Positions 24,930-33,543 are shown, counted from the stretch's first letter. The stretch: 51,605 nucleotides of DNA from Caldifarciminota bacterium (GCA_027038175.1 JALVYB010000033.1:1-51605), one strand, 5' to 3'. Notes: generated by a model from the letters alone, not told the origin. Made by a program: numbers and translations.

Positions 24930-25237
24930 TTTACACCTCCTTTTTAAACCCACTTATCTATGTGCAAAAAAAATGCCATAGGAGGTGCAATCCAGAGAAA
25001 CCTTGTGTAACAAAGGATTTTGATGTTTGTTTTATTTACAGTTTGTAATCAAATTGTTGTCTCATTGTGTTACTTTAAGTTAGAAAAACTGCATGTGTAA
25101 CGATTATTGACTTTTGAATGACATTCGCGTAATAAAAGATTACAATTTAAACAGAGTGTTACACTTTGGGGGAATTAAAAGAATGGGCGTAAAAATGAAT
25201 GGGGTGGCTTTTTAACTACAAAAGCCACCCCGAAGAA
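24930..25237. other. 308-base non-coding region with repeated TGTGTAAC-type sites
   Basis: No convincing gene. It holds the Shine-Dalgarno of the small peptide gene, four related octamers (TGTGTAAC at 25004 and 25094, TGTGTTAC at 25066, GTGTTACAC at 25156) and the hairpin at 25201-25231. TTGACT at about 25107 with TAATAA 17 bases later is a weak + strand promoter match that could drive a short RNA ending at that hairpin. A 12-base direct repeat (GGGCGTAAAAAT) occurs at 24691 and 25185. Function is unknown. Confidence 0.5.
25201..25231 (-). terminator. terminator of the first POR operon/M18 gene
   Basis: Twelve-base stem GGGGTGGCTTTT/AAAAGCCACCCC with a seven-base loop, seven bases past the M18 stop. 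On the minus strand it is followed by a T-rich stretch; on the plus strand it also could stop a short transcript. Confidence 0.8.
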
Positions 25238-26584
25238 CTATTCTTCTTCAAAGAATACCTTATAAGCAAGGTATGCAGAGTAAAGGTCTGCCTTTGAGAC
25301 TATTTCAAAGGGAGAATGCATACCAAGAAGAGCAGGACCCGCATCAATCGTATCTATGCCACTGCGGGAAAGATACTTGGCTACAGTGCCTCCTCCTCCT
25401 TCATCAACCTTACCAAGTTCCGCAGGCTGCCAGGGTACATTATTTTTGTTCCATATTTTCCTTATGAGAGCCACATACTCCGCATGAGCGTCATTTGCAC
25501 CATATTTTCCACCATGACCCGTGTATTTTGACAGAGCAATTCCGTGTCCCAAAATAGCAGCGTTTTTGAGTTCATGAACCTCTTTCCAGTCAGGATTCAC
25601 AGCAGCAGAGACATCTGCGGATATGGCCTGAGATTTAAAGAGAATCTCTCTAAGAACAAGAGGATTCACATCAATTCCCTCATGCTCCATAATCTTAAGT
25701 GTTGCGTATTCAAGGAAGAAAGACTGGGCACCGGTATTACCATCAGAACCTATTTCCTCCTTATCAAACAAAAGCACTACAGACGGCCATTTCGGATCTT
25801 TTGCATCTATAATCGCTCTGAAGGCTGTATACCCGCATATCCTATCATCATGGCCATAAGCACCTATCATGCTTCTGTCAAAACCTACCTCCCGTGCCCT
25901 TCCAGAAGGGACCACTTCAAGTTCAGCAGACACAAAATCCTCTTCATCTATGCCGTACTTCTCCTTGATGATATCCAGGATGTATTTTTTGATGTTAAAT
26001 CCATTTTCCTTCTCATTCTCTTCTTCTTCATGATAACTGCCAATGAGGAGGTCAAGTTTTTCACCAGGAATTGCCTCACCAAGATTCTTTGTGTACTGTG
26101 CCTTTCTTGCAAGGTGGGGAAGCAGGTCCGCAAATGTAAACACAGGGTCGTTTTCATCTTCACCGATTTCTATATCTATTTTTGTTCCGTCCTCTTTGAG
26201 AACAACACCGACTATTGAAATGGGACGAGCAACCCACTGGTATTTTTTAATGCCCCCATAGTAATGGGTTTCCATGAGTGCAACTTTTGCCTGATTATCA
26301 TCATATACCGCAACTGGTTTGAGGTCTATTCTCGGCACATCAATGTGAGCTGCAACATACCTTATTCCATCCTTTATACTTCTTTTACCCTTCCTGTAAA
26401 TAGCAAGAGACTTCCCTCTGTTGTTAACGAAAAACAGGTCTTCTCTCTCTTTCACCCGCTCAAGGACAAATTCAATCACCCTTCTCTCGGTCTTGGCAAA
26501 GGAGATAAAAGAGATATAATCTTTTGAAAACTTTTCTATGTCTTCCTTCTTATCTTTTAATAAAGTCCAGGCACTCTTTTTCAT
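25238..26584 (-). CDS. M18-family aminopeptidase
   Basis: A 448-residue cytosolic zinc aminopeptidase of the aspartyl aminopeptidase family (M18), close to the usual 430-460. Metal and catalytic motifs: VAAHIDVPRIDL near 75, AYGHDDRICGYTAF, LFDKEEIGSDGNTGAQS, AISADVSAAVNP and GLMHSPFE-like LLGMHSPFEIVSKAD near the C-terminus. Such enzymes form dodecameric shells and remove N-terminal acidic or neutral residues from peptides. It is the last gene of the minus-strand POR operon, eight bases after porB, so amino acid supply for 2-oxoacid oxidation is a possible link. A hairpin terminator follows. Confidence 0.93.
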   Translation of the reverse strand: MKKSAWTLLKDKKEDIEKFSKDYISFISFAKTERRVIEFVLERVKEREDLFFVNNRGKSLAIYRKGKRSIKDGIRYVAAHIDVPRIDLKPVAVYDDNQAKVALMETHYYGGIKKYQWVARPISIVGVVLKEDGTKIDIEIGEDENDPVFTFADLLPHLARKAQYTKNLGEAIPGEKLDLLIGSYHEEEENEKENGFNIKKYILDIIKEKYGIDEEDFVSAELEVVPSGRAREVGFDRSMIGAYGHDDRICGYTAFRAIIDAKDPKWPSVVLLFDKEEIGSDGNTGAQSFFLEYATLKIMEHEGIDVNPLVLREILFKSQAISADVSAAVNPDWKEVHELKNAAILGHGIALSKYTGHGGKYGANDAHAEYVALIRKIWNKNNVPWQPAELGKVDEGGGGTVAKYLSRSGIDTIDAGPALLGMHSPFEIVSKADLYSAYLAYKVFFEEE

Positions 26585-26591
26585 AATTCCC

Positions 26592-27530
26592 TCATTTGTA
26601 AAATACTTTCCTTACAATGTTATCTGTTGTTCCGTGTGTGAGTTTATGCCTCATCACGAGATATTCCCATCTCTTCTTTATCTGCTCTTTGATGACCTCT
26701 ATTTTTTCAGGCGTCTTAAAGAGATGCTTAAATCTGCCCTGAAGTTTCAAATAGTCCTCAAGTGGCACCTCTTTTGGATACTCATAATTTATTGTGTACT
26801 TCTCACCGTTTTCTATCTCAAGAAGCGGGAATACCTTTGTCTGAACAGCAAGTCTTGCCGCCTGTACTGAATAATCAGATGGCATCTTCCATCCAGGTGG
26901 ACATGGAGAAAATATATGGAAGAATCTAAATCCCTTGATTTCTTTGGCTTTCTTTACTTTTCTTAAAAAGTCCTCTGGATAAGCCGGTGTTACTGTGGCA
27001 ATATATGGAACTCTGTGTGCAGCAAGTATTTCTATAATATCTTTCTTCGGCTTATCTTCTGGTCTTTTCGCCGGTGTTGTGGTAGTCCATGCACCATAGG
27101 GTGTTGCACTTGAACGCTGAATACCGGTATTCATATACGCCTCGTTGTCATACACGGCATAAATAATATCTTCATTTCTCTCTGCAGCACCTGATATTGC
27201 CTGAAGGCCTATATCAAAGGTTCCACCATCACCTGCCCATGCAAGCACTGTGGTGTCTTTCTTGCCTCTCATTGTAAGTCCAGCTTTAATTCCTGTTGCA
27301 GCAATTGCTGCTGTTTCAAAGGCTGTGTGAAATACGGGTACCTTCAAAGCATGGTAAAGAACATCTCCGGAAATTATGGTCCAGCAACACGCAGGTATGG
27401 CAACAGCCACATTATCACCAAGTCCTTTTAACATTAATCTCATTGCAAGGGCACCAAGACACCCCTGACATGCAACATGACCTTCAAGAAGGTTCTCCTC
27501 AAGAGGAACCTGCCAGTTTCTCATTATCAT
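26592..27530 (-). CDS. porB: 2-oxoacid:ferredoxin oxidoreductase beta subunit (POR type), set 1
   Basis: A 312-residue thiamine-diphosphate subunit. The ThDP/Mg site is WAGDGGTFDIGLQAISGA with YDNEAYMNTGIQRSSATP. Iron-sulphur ligands for the proximal [4Fe-4S] cluster: Cys21 and Cys24 (ACQGC), a Cys48/49 pair and the Cys of SPCPPGW. With alpha, gamma and delta subunits it oxidises pyruvate (or a related 2-oxoacid) with CoA to acyl-CoA, CO2 and reduced ferredoxin. The C-terminal KLQGRFKHLF tail is typical. The ATG follows the porA stop by an overlap of four bases. Pyruvate versus branched-chain specificity cannot be decided here. Confidence 0.92.
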   Translation of the reverse strand: MIMRNWQVPLEENLLEGHVACQGCLGALAMRLMLKGLGDNVAVAIPACCWTIISGDVLYHALKVPVFHTAFETAAIAATGIKAGLTMRGKKDTTVLAWAGDGGTFDIGLQAISGAAERNEDIIYAVYDNEAYMNTGIQRSSATPYGAWTTTTPAKRPEDKPKKDIIEILAAHRVPYIATVTPAYPEDFLRKVKKAKEIKGFRFFHIFSPCPPGWKMPSDYSVQAARLAVQTKVFPLLEIENGEKYTINYEYPKEVPLEDYLKLQGRFKHLFKTPEKIEVIKEQIKKRWEYLVMRHKLTHGTTDNIVRKVFYK

Positions 27531-28684
27531 AACTTAACCCCCTTCCAGATAATTTCTTCCATTTCCTCTCTTTTTACAAGGTCCTCATAAATCTCTTTAA
27601 TATCTTTCACTGTAACATCCCTTCCACCCAGTCCGAGAATATAACCGTAAAGAGGTACTTTTGGTTCCACAGGATACATGGCTGATTTAATTTCCTCATA
27701 GAAAATGCCATGATGACCAAAGGAAATGTTTCTATCCAGAACTGCCACTTTCTTTCTTCCTTTTAACATCTCCCTTACTTTCTTGAACGGGAAAGGTCTG
27801 AAGGTTTTCATCTTCAGAAGGCCCACTTTTTTACCCTCTTCTCTCATTTCATGCACAGCAGCCCTTGCTGTGGAAGTCATTGCACCAGATGTAACTATCA
27901 CGTAATCTGCATCATCCATCATATAAGGCTCCACAAGTCCATAATTCCTACCGAACATCTCATTGAACAGATTCATCTCTTTTTCCATCACATCAACAGC
28001 CTTTTCCATTGCCTTCTGCATCTTATATCTGAATTCCATGTAAGTATCGGGTTTTGAGAGCGCACCATAACTTATAGGCTTTCCAGGTTCTATTGCAAAC
28101 TTTGGCTCATACGGAGGTAAAAACTCATCTACCTTTTCCTGGTCGTATATTTCAACAGGTTCTGAGGTATGAGAAAGAACAAAGGCATCAAGAACAAGCA
28201 TGGCGGGAAGAAGAACCTGCTCAGCAACTTTGTAGGCTATAATCACATAGTCGTAAGCCTCCTGGTTGGATTCAACATAAAACTGCATCCATCCTGTGTC
28301 TCTCTGAGATAGAGAATCATTCTGTTCAGTCCATATGGACCATGGAGGAGCCATGGCTCTGTTCACATTGGCCATGACTATAGGCAACCTTGCACCTGCT
28401 GCCCAATGTAACATTTCATGCATGAGGGCAAGTCCCTGGGCGCTTGTTGCCGTGAAAGCCCTTGCACCCGCCGCAGAAGCCCCTATACAGGCACTCATGG
28501 CAGAGTGCTCGGATTCAACGTTAACAAAAATCGCATCAAGTTTCCCTTCTGCAACTATCTCAGACAACAACTCAACAATTGTTGTCTGAGGAGTTATTGG
28601 GTATGCAGAAATCACCTGCACTCTTGCAGATGTTGCTCCATAGGATACTGCATGGTTTCCAGTTAAAACTTTTTTAAAGCTCAT
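27527..28684 (-). CDS. porA: 2-oxoacid:ferredoxin oxidoreductase alpha subunit (POR type), set 1
   Basis: A 385-residue alpha subunit. The pyrimidine-binding half has AYPITPQTTIVELL, VESEHSAMSACIGASAAGARAFTATSAQGLALMHE and NDSLSQRDTGW, all characteristic of PorA/VorA. The C-terminal half is the transketolase C-like domain (TFRPFPFKKVREMLKGRKKVAVLDRN). It forms the catalytic core with the beta subunit encoded directly downstream. The Shine-Dalgarno is GGGGGT. It follows the GltD-PorD fusion gene by 3 bases. Confidence 0.93.
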   Translation of the reverse strand: MSFKKVLTGNHAVSYGATSARVQVISAYPITPQTTIVELLSEIVAEGKLDAIFVNVESEHSAMSACIGASAAGARAFTATSAQGLALMHEMLHWAAGARLPIVMANVNRAMAPPWSIWTEQNDSLSQRDTGWMQFYVESNQEAYDYVIIAYKVAEQVLLPAMLVLDAFVLSHTSEPVEIYDQEKVDEFLPPYEPKFAIEPGKPISYGALSKPDTYMEFRYKMQKAMEKAVDVMEKEMNLFNEMFGRNYGLVEPYMMDDADYVIVTSGAMTSTARAAVHEMREEGKKVGLLKMKTFRPFPFKKVREMLKGRKKVAVLDRNISFGHHGIFYEEIKSAMYPVEPKVPLYGYILGLGGRDVTVKDIKEIYEDLVKREEMEEIIWKGVKL

Positions 28685-28687
28685 CTT

Positions 28688-29791
28688 CTACCCCCTTTCA
28701 GGAACAAGTATTAGTACACTTCTTGGACACTCATTTACACATATACCGCATCCCTTACAGTAATCATAGTCAACAACAGGAAAATCATCAACCCATGAAA
28801 TAGCAGCATCCGGACAGAATACATAACAGTTTCCGCAGGAATTACAGTGACCGCAGGAGAAGCACCTGTTACCTTCTGCTATAGCCTCCTCCATGGTATT
28901 TATTGTATCAATCCTGTCCTCAGGCTCAAAGTAATCAGTAACAATATTATTAAAGGATACGGCCCTTGGAGGCGGTGCATCTTTTGTTATCTCTTCTCCC
29001 TTGAGATACTGCCACACTGATTTTGCCGCTCTCTTTCCAAAGTAAAAATCCCTTGAAATATCCTTCCTCTCAGGCTTTGCCGCAAATATTTTTTCATCCT
29101 GTGTCTGGAACGTAAGCTTGTTCTCCACATCTTTCTTATCAGTAATCACCGCATCAAACTCACTCTTTAAGGTATCCGGGTCCTTATCTTCTTCGATTAC
29201 CTTTATCCCCCACTTCTTTAATCTATCCACCTCTCTTTTTACTTCATCATCAGAGAGTCCAAGACCGTCAAAAGGTTTAGATGCATATAGAGTAACATCC
29301 ATACCGTACATATAGGCGAAATATGCAGCGCTCATCATCGTCTCAGAGTTACCAACTACTGCAACTTTCTTTCCAAGACTCTCCTCTCTTTTCGGGAAAA
29401 GTCCCTTCTCGTAAGCAATATTCCCCGTAAACCCTTCAAGTTCCCTGATAGACACTGGAGCATCGTATTTCTTCCTGTTACAGGCTATCTCACATTTTGC
29501 CTTACAGAGTTTTCTTGTAAGTAATGGGAACGGATTGTTACGGAGTATTTCTATTGCCCCTTCTTCTGGTTTTCCACGTGTCAGAAGGTCAATAAACGAC
29601 TGGACCCATACCTTTAATGGGCATGCATTTTGACATGGAGCATTCTGCTCTTCCAATACAGGCCTTACATTACGCCATGACCCTGTCTTGTTCACCAGGG
29701 TAAACCTCTGGGAAACGGGTACTTCTGGCAGGTCATTCAGAGACTCTACTTTTACCACCTTGTCTGTAAATTCAATGGGTTCTTTAGCCAT
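28688..29791 (-). CDS. POR delta subunit fused to a truncated GltD-like domain, set 1
   Basis: A 367-residue fusion. Residues about 45-135 match the N-terminal iron-sulphur domain of glutamate synthase small subunit/dihydropyrimidine dehydrogenase (NAPCQNACP with C53 and C57; C96, C100, C104). Residues 140-200 start like an FAD/NAD Rossmann fold, but the dinucleotide motif is broken (VVGNSETMMSAAY in place of GxGxxG), and the NADPH domain is largely missing. Residues 305-367 are an eight-plus-cysteine ferredoxin module: CFSCGHCNSCGNCYVFCP and CKGCGICVNECP, which supplies the two [4Fe-4S] clusters of a PorD. It stands exactly where porD is expected between porC and porA, so it is the electron-exit subunit; whether the N-terminal part still docks a redox partner is inferred. 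Confidence 0.85.
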   Translation of the reverse strand: MAKEPIEFTDKVVKVESLNDLPEVPVSQRFTLVNKTGSWRNVRPVLEEQNAPCQNACPLKVWVQSFIDLLTRGKPEEGAIEILRNNPFPLLTRKLCKAKCEIACNRKKYDAPVSIRELEGFTGNIAYEKGLFPKREESLGKKVAVVGNSETMMSAAYFAYMYGMDVTLYASKPFDGLGLSDDEVKREVDRLKKWGIKVIEEDKDPDTLKSEFDAVITDKKDVENKLTFQTQDEKIFAAKPERKDISRDFYFGKRAAKSVWQYLKGEEITKDAPPPRAVSFNNIVTDYFEPEDRIDTINTMEEAIAEGNRCFSCGHCNSCGNCYVFCPDAAISWVDDFPVVDYDYCKGCGICVNECPRSVLILVPERG

Positions 29792-29794
29792 AGG

Positions 29795-30355
29795 TTAACT
29801 CCTTATTTTCACACTCTCAAAAGCCTCTTTTGCTGCATTTACATTTTCTTCTTTTTTAACAGGTGCATTTTCCAGTATAGCCTTTTCAAGGGCATCCATA
29901 CTTACAATACCCGTAACCTTTGAAAAGGCACCTAAAATAGCAGTATTCACTATGGGCTGTGTTTTACTTCCCAGCCTCCATTTAATGGCAATACTCGCAG
30001 CATCCACTGTAGCGACCCGATAATCTTTCGGAATATCAAAAGATTCAGGTGATTCTGGTGTGTTTATAATGACCCACCCTCCCTTTTTCAAACCTTCAAG
30101 GATGTTCTGAGTCGCAAGAAGTGTGGGGTCGAGCACAACCACATGGTCGGGTTCGTATATAAAAGAACGCACTATAAGATCTTTTTCACTATCTGCTATT
30201 CTGGTAAAAGCCGTCACCGGTGCCCCCCTTCTTTCCACTCCATATTGAGGGAAAGACTGGGCATATTTACCATCCTTGAATGCTGCATCAGCAAGTACCT
30301 TTGATGCTACAACGGTTCCCTGTCCTCCTCTGCCATGCATTCTTATCTCTATCAT
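29795..30355 (-). CDS. porC: 2-oxoacid:ferredoxin oxidoreductase gamma subunit, set 1
   Basis: A 186-residue gamma subunit from ATG 30355, which lies five bases after AGGAGG; an in-frame TTG at 30370 sits inside that signal. IRMHGRGGQGTVVASKVLADAAF and FPQYGVERRGAPVTAFTRI are diagnostic for the POR/KOR gamma family. It is the first gene of the minus-strand set porC, fused porD, porA, porB, M18. A 143-base divergent promoter region separates it from the other porC. Confidence 0.94.
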   Translation of the reverse strand: MIEIRMHGRGGQGTVVASKVLADAAFKDGKYAQSFPQYGVERRGAPVTAFTRIADSEKDLIVRSFIYEPDHVVVLDPTLLATQNILEGLKKGGWVIINTPESPESFDIPKDYRVATVDAASIAIKWRLGSKTQPIVNTAILGAFSKVTGIVSMDALEKAILENAPVKKEENVNAAKEAFESVKIRS

Positions 30356-30387
30356 TTCATCCTCCTTCAAGGAAAATCATTGTATTT

Positions 30388-30416
30388 ATGTTAAATCAAT
30401 CCTAATGGATGGTCAA
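30388..30416 (-). promoter_or_regulatory. promoter of POR operon 1
   Basis: TTGACC (complement of 30411-30416), 17 bases, TAACAT (complement of 30388-30393), then a leader with AGGAGG before porC. Confidence 0.65.
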
Positions 30417-30444
30417 GAAAAGCCTTGAATTTTAAGGGTTTTTG

Positions 30445-30473
30445 TTGATGGTACCTACCCGATAGTTTATAAT
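30445..30473 (+). promoter_or_regulatory. promoter of POR operon 2
   Basis: TTGATG at 30445-30450, 17 bases, TATAAT at 30468-30473. AAAGGAG at 30487-30493 precedes the porC ATG. It is divergent from promoter 1, with 28 bases between the -35 hexamers. Confidence 0.75.
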
Positions 30474-30498
30474 TAGTAAAGTCTAAAAGGAGTAAGAA

Positions 30499-31071
30499 AT
30501 GGCTAAAAAATATCTGGAAATCAGATGGCATGGTAGAGGAGGAATGGGCGCAAAAACAGGAGCCCTTTTGCTCGGAGAAGCCATGATGCAACAGGGGAAA
30601 TACATACAGGCTTTTCCCGAATATGGACCTGAAAGGAGAGGTGCACCAGTTACAGCGTATAACAGGATAGCAGATGAACCTATTAGAATACATTATGGAA
30701 TAAAAAGTCCCGATGTGATTATGATTCTTGATCCCACACTGCTTAACACTGAAAAAGTCTGGCTGGGGATAAGGGAAGATACGGTATTCATAGTTAACTC
30801 TGGTCTTTCACCAGAGGAACTCAAGAAAAAATTCAACATAAAAAACAAACTCTTTGTGGTAAACGCTACCCAGATATCTGAATCCATTATAGGCAGAAAC
30901 CTTCCTAACACTCCTATGCTTGGAGCCTTTGTCAAAGCCACAGGTGCTCTGCCCTTTGACGCGTTTTTAAAGAGTGTGGAAGAACGCCTTCGCATGAAAT
31001 ACAAAGAAGACATTGTTGAAAAGAACCTTAAAGCCATAAAAAAGGCTTACGAGGAGGTTAAAGAGGCATGA
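30499..31071 (+). CDS. porC: 2-oxoacid:ferredoxin oxidoreductase gamma subunit, set 2
   Basis: A 190-residue gamma subunit with IRWHGRGGMGAKTGALLLGEAM and FPEYGPERRGAPVTAYNRIADEP, the family hallmarks. It is the first of four + strand genes (porC, porD, porA, porB). Its paralogue at 29795-30355 is moderately similar, so the two sets are old paralogues and not a recent duplication. The stop overlaps the porD start by four bases (ATGA). Confidence 0.94.
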   Translation: MAKKYLEIRWHGRGGMGAKTGALLLGEAMMQQGKYIQAFPEYGPERRGAPVTAYNRIADEPIRIHYGIKSPDVIMILDPTLLNTEKVWLGIREDTVFIVNSGLSPEELKKKFNIKNKLFVVNATQISESIIGRNLPNTPMLGAFVKATGALPFDAFLKSVEERLRMKYKEDIVEKNLKAIKKAYEEVKEA

Positions 31072-31355
31072 AACTAAAATCATGGAAAGAACTTCCAGAA
31101 GGTGCAATTATACCGGGTTCACCTACTTCAGGTGAGGTTAAAACCGGAGATTGGAGAACCCAGAAGCCAGTAATAGATTTTAACAAATGTACACATTGTC
31201 ATCTGTGCTGGCTATACTGTCCTGACACATCCGTTCTCACTGAAAATGGTAAAATTACCGGTTTTGACTATGATCACTGTAAGGGCTGTGGAATATGTGC
31301 AGAAGTGTGTCCTCCAAGGATTAAAGCAATTACAATGGTGAAGGAGGAACTGTAA
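31068..31355 (+). CDS. porD: POR delta subunit (2x[4Fe-4S] ferredoxin), set 2
   Basis: A 95-residue ferredoxin-like subunit. Two [4Fe-4S] motifs: CTHCHLCWLYCP and CKGCGICAEVCPP, preceded by a ~35-residue PorD-type N-terminal extension (PGSPTSGEVKTGDWRTQKPVID). It relays electrons from the ThDP site to free ferredoxin. This is the normal stand-alone form; set 1 has the fused version. The end KEEL is coded by AAGGAGGAACTG, which doubles as Shine-Dalgarno of porA. Confidence 0.95.
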   Translation: MKLKSWKELPEGAIIPGSPTSGEVKTGDWRTQKPVIDFNKCTHCHLCWLYCPDTSVLTENGKITGFDYDHCKGCGICAEVCPPRIKAITMVKEEL

Positions 31356-32542
31356 TGGAAAAGGGAAAATTCATTAAAATGGCCCTTACTGGAAATGAGG
31401 CTTATGCCTATGCAATGAAACAGATAAATCCCGACGTGGTCGCAGCATACCCAATTACTCCTGCTACAGAAATCGTTCAGATATTCTCTAAATACGTTGC
31501 AGATGGTCTTGTTGACACAGAATTCGTCCCTGTAGAATCCGAGCACTCTGCTTTAAGCGCGTGTGTTGGTGCCTCTGTTGCAGGTGCAAGAGTCATGACG
31601 GGTACATCTTCACAGGGACTTGCACTTATGCACGAAATTCTCTATATAGCAGCAGGTCTCAGGCTCCCTATAGTTATGGCTGTTGTTAACAGAGCCCTAT
31701 CAGCACCAATTAACATTCACGGAGACCAATCCGATACAATGGGCTCAAGAGACTCTGGCTGGATACAGGTCTATACAGAAAATGCTGATGAAGCATACCA
31801 CTCTGTGATTATGGCAATTAAAATTGCAGAGACAGTTAATCTCCCTGCAATGGTTATGCTTGACGGATTTATTATAAGCCACGAAATGGAAGTTGTAAAT
31901 ACTCTACCTGATGAGGCAGTTCGTGAATTTATTGGCGATAGGAAACCCCTTTATAATCTTTTTGACTTTGATAATCCCATCACAGTTGGGCCTCTTGATC
32001 TTCAGGACTATTACTTCGAGCATAAAAGACAGCAGATGGAAGCAATGTTCAATGCCAAAAAGGTAATTCCTGAAATTGTTAAAGAATATAATGAAAAATT
32101 CGGAACAGATATACCCGCATTTGTGGAGCCATACAGGCTTGAAGATGCAGAGTATGCTGTAGTTGCTATGAGTTCTGCAGCAGGAACAATGAAAGAGGTT
32201 ATAGATGCCTGGAGAGAAAGAGGCGAAAAAGTTGGTCTTCTTAGACTGAGAATTACCCGTCCATTCCCATATGAAGAATTAAGAAAGTATCTCGGAGGAC
32301 TTAAAGCAGTGGGAGTAATGGACAGAGCAGAATCTCACTCAACGCAGGGTGGACCAATGCTCCAGGAAATAAAGGCTGCCCTTTACGACCTCGAAACAAG
32401 ACCAAAAGTTACAGGCTTTGTCTTCGGGCTCGGTGGAAGAGACTTCGACGATGAGCAGGCTAACAAGATACTGGAAATGGTGAAAGAGTTAAAAGATGGC
32501 AAAGAATTACCTCTATACTCCTTCATAGGAGTCAGGGAATAA
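31355..32542 (+). CDS. porA: 2-oxoacid:ferredoxin oxidoreductase alpha subunit, set 2
   Basis: A 395-residue alpha subunit with AYPITPATEIVQIF, VESEHSALSACVGASVAGARVMTGTSSQGLALMHE, NIHGDQSDTMGSRDSGW and a C-terminal ITRPFPYEELRKYLGGLKAVGVMDRAE domain. It starts on the last base of the porD stop (TAATG). The NIHGDQSD segment differs from the WTEQNDSL of set 1 at the same place near the substrate entry, so the two enzymes may take different 2-oxoacids. Confidence 0.93.
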   Translation: MEKGKFIKMALTGNEAYAYAMKQINPDVVAAYPITPATEIVQIFSKYVADGLVDTEFVPVESEHSALSACVGASVAGARVMTGTSSQGLALMHEILYIAAGLRLPIVMAVVNRALSAPINIHGDQSDTMGSRDSGWIQVYTENADEAYHSVIMAIKIAETVNLPAMVMLDGFIISHEMEVVNTLPDEAVREFIGDRKPLYNLFDFDNPITVGPLDLQDYYFEHKRQQMEAMFNAKKVIPEIVKEYNEKFGTDIPAFVEPYRLEDAEYAVVAMSSAAGTMKEVIDAWRERGEKVGLLRLRITRPFPYEELRKYLGGLKAVGVMDRAESHSTQGGPMLQEIKAALYDLETRPKVTGFVFGLGGRDFDDEQANKILEMVKELKDGKELPLYSFIGVRE

Positions 32543-32552
32543 GGAGGGTAGA

Positions 32553-33500
32553 ATGCAAAGATTGAATTTAAAACAACTTGCAGAAAGGTCTCAGGGATTT
32601 GCACCCGGTCACAGGGCATGTGCCGGATGTGCATTCCCCTCAATTATAAGAATGCTCCTTGCAGCAGGTGCAGATTATAACCTCGTAATTGCCAATGCCA
32701 CAGGCTGTATGGAAGTTGTGACCACCATTATGCCATACTCTGCATGGCCAGTACCCTGGGTACACAATGCATTTGAGAATGCGGCTGCCACAATAGGTGG
32801 AATTGAAAAGGCTTATAAAGCCCTTGTCAAAAAAGGCAAAATAAAGGAAACGGGCAAACCGGTTAAGTTCGTGGCTATAGGCGGTGATGGAGGGACCTAT
32901 GACATAGGTTTTCAGGCACTTTCCGGTGCCATAGAAAGAGGGCATGATTTCCTTTATGTTCTTTACGACAACGAGGGATACATGAACACAGGAATCCAGC
33001 GTTCAAGTGCAACCCCCATGTACGCACACACCACGACCTCTCCTTCTGGTAAGGTGATACCGGGGAAACAGCAACCCAGAAAAGACCTCACCAAGATTAT
33101 TGCAATGCACAGACCGAAATACGCAGCCCAGGGTTCACCGGCATTCTGGAACGACCTCGTAAAGAAATTTCAGAAAGGGCTTGAAGTGGAAGGTCCTGCT
33201 TTTATTGCTGTTCTATCTACCTGTCCACCTGGATGGGGTACTCCTGAAAACATAAGTATTGAACTTACAAAACTCGCTGTTGAGACCCGTTTCTGGCCTC
33301 TTTATGAGTATGAGGATGGATACTGGAAGGTTAACTACAAGCCACGTAAGTTCGTACCTGTAGAAGAGTTCTTGAAACCACAGGGAAGGTTCAAACACAT
33401 TCTGAAAAGACCTGAACTTATAAAACAAATACAGGATGAGATAGAGAAAAACTGGGAAGAACTCCTCTGGCTCGAATCAAGGAAACCAAAAGAAGAATAA
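32553..33500 (+). CDS. porB: 2-oxoacid:ferredoxin oxidoreductase beta subunit, set 2
   Basis: A 315-residue ThDP subunit: AIGGDGGTYDIGFQALSGA and YDNEGYMNTGIQRSSATP for ThDP/Mg, and four cluster cysteines Cys23, Cys26 (ACAGC), Cys52 (TGCMEVV) and the Cys of STCPPGW. The C-terminal KPQGRFKHIL tail parallels that of set 1. AGGAGG lies upstream of the ATG. A strong terminator follows within 10 bases, closing the four-gene operon. Confidence 0.93.
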   Translation: MQRLNLKQLAERSQGFAPGHRACAGCAFPSIIRMLLAAGADYNLVIANATGCMEVVTTIMPYSAWPVPWVHNAFENAAATIGGIEKAYKALVKKGKIKETGKPVKFVAIGGDGGTYDIGFQALSGAIERGHDFLYVLYDNEGYMNTGIQRSSATPMYAHTTTSPSGKVIPGKQQPRKDLTKIIAMHRPKYAAQGSPAFWNDLVKKFQKGLEVEGPAFIAVLSTCPPGWGTPENISIELTKLAVETRFWPLYEYEDGYWKVNYKPRKFVPVEEFLKPQGRFKHILKRPELIKQIQDEIEKNWEELLWLESRKPKEE

Positions 33501-33506
33501 AAAAGC

Positions 33507-33532
33507 AAAAGGGGGCATTCCGCCCCCTTTTT
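33507..33532 (+). terminator. intrinsic terminator of POR operon 2
   Basis: Ten-base stem AAAAGGGGGC/GCCCCCTTTT with five-base loop ATTCC and a T-rich tail (TTAATTTT). Nearly the same hairpin sequence ends the barrel-like gene at 14525. Confidence 0.88.
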
Positions 33533-33543
33533 AATTTTACACC

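Noticed and set aside
25004-25164. TGTGTAAC boxes as a CRISPR array
   Set aside because: Units of eight bases with no constant repeat-spacer structure and no cas genes.
25184-25216. Ten-codon frame (ATG GGC GTA ...) with a GGGGG upstream
   Set aside because: Very short, ends in a terminator hairpin, and nothing else supports translation.
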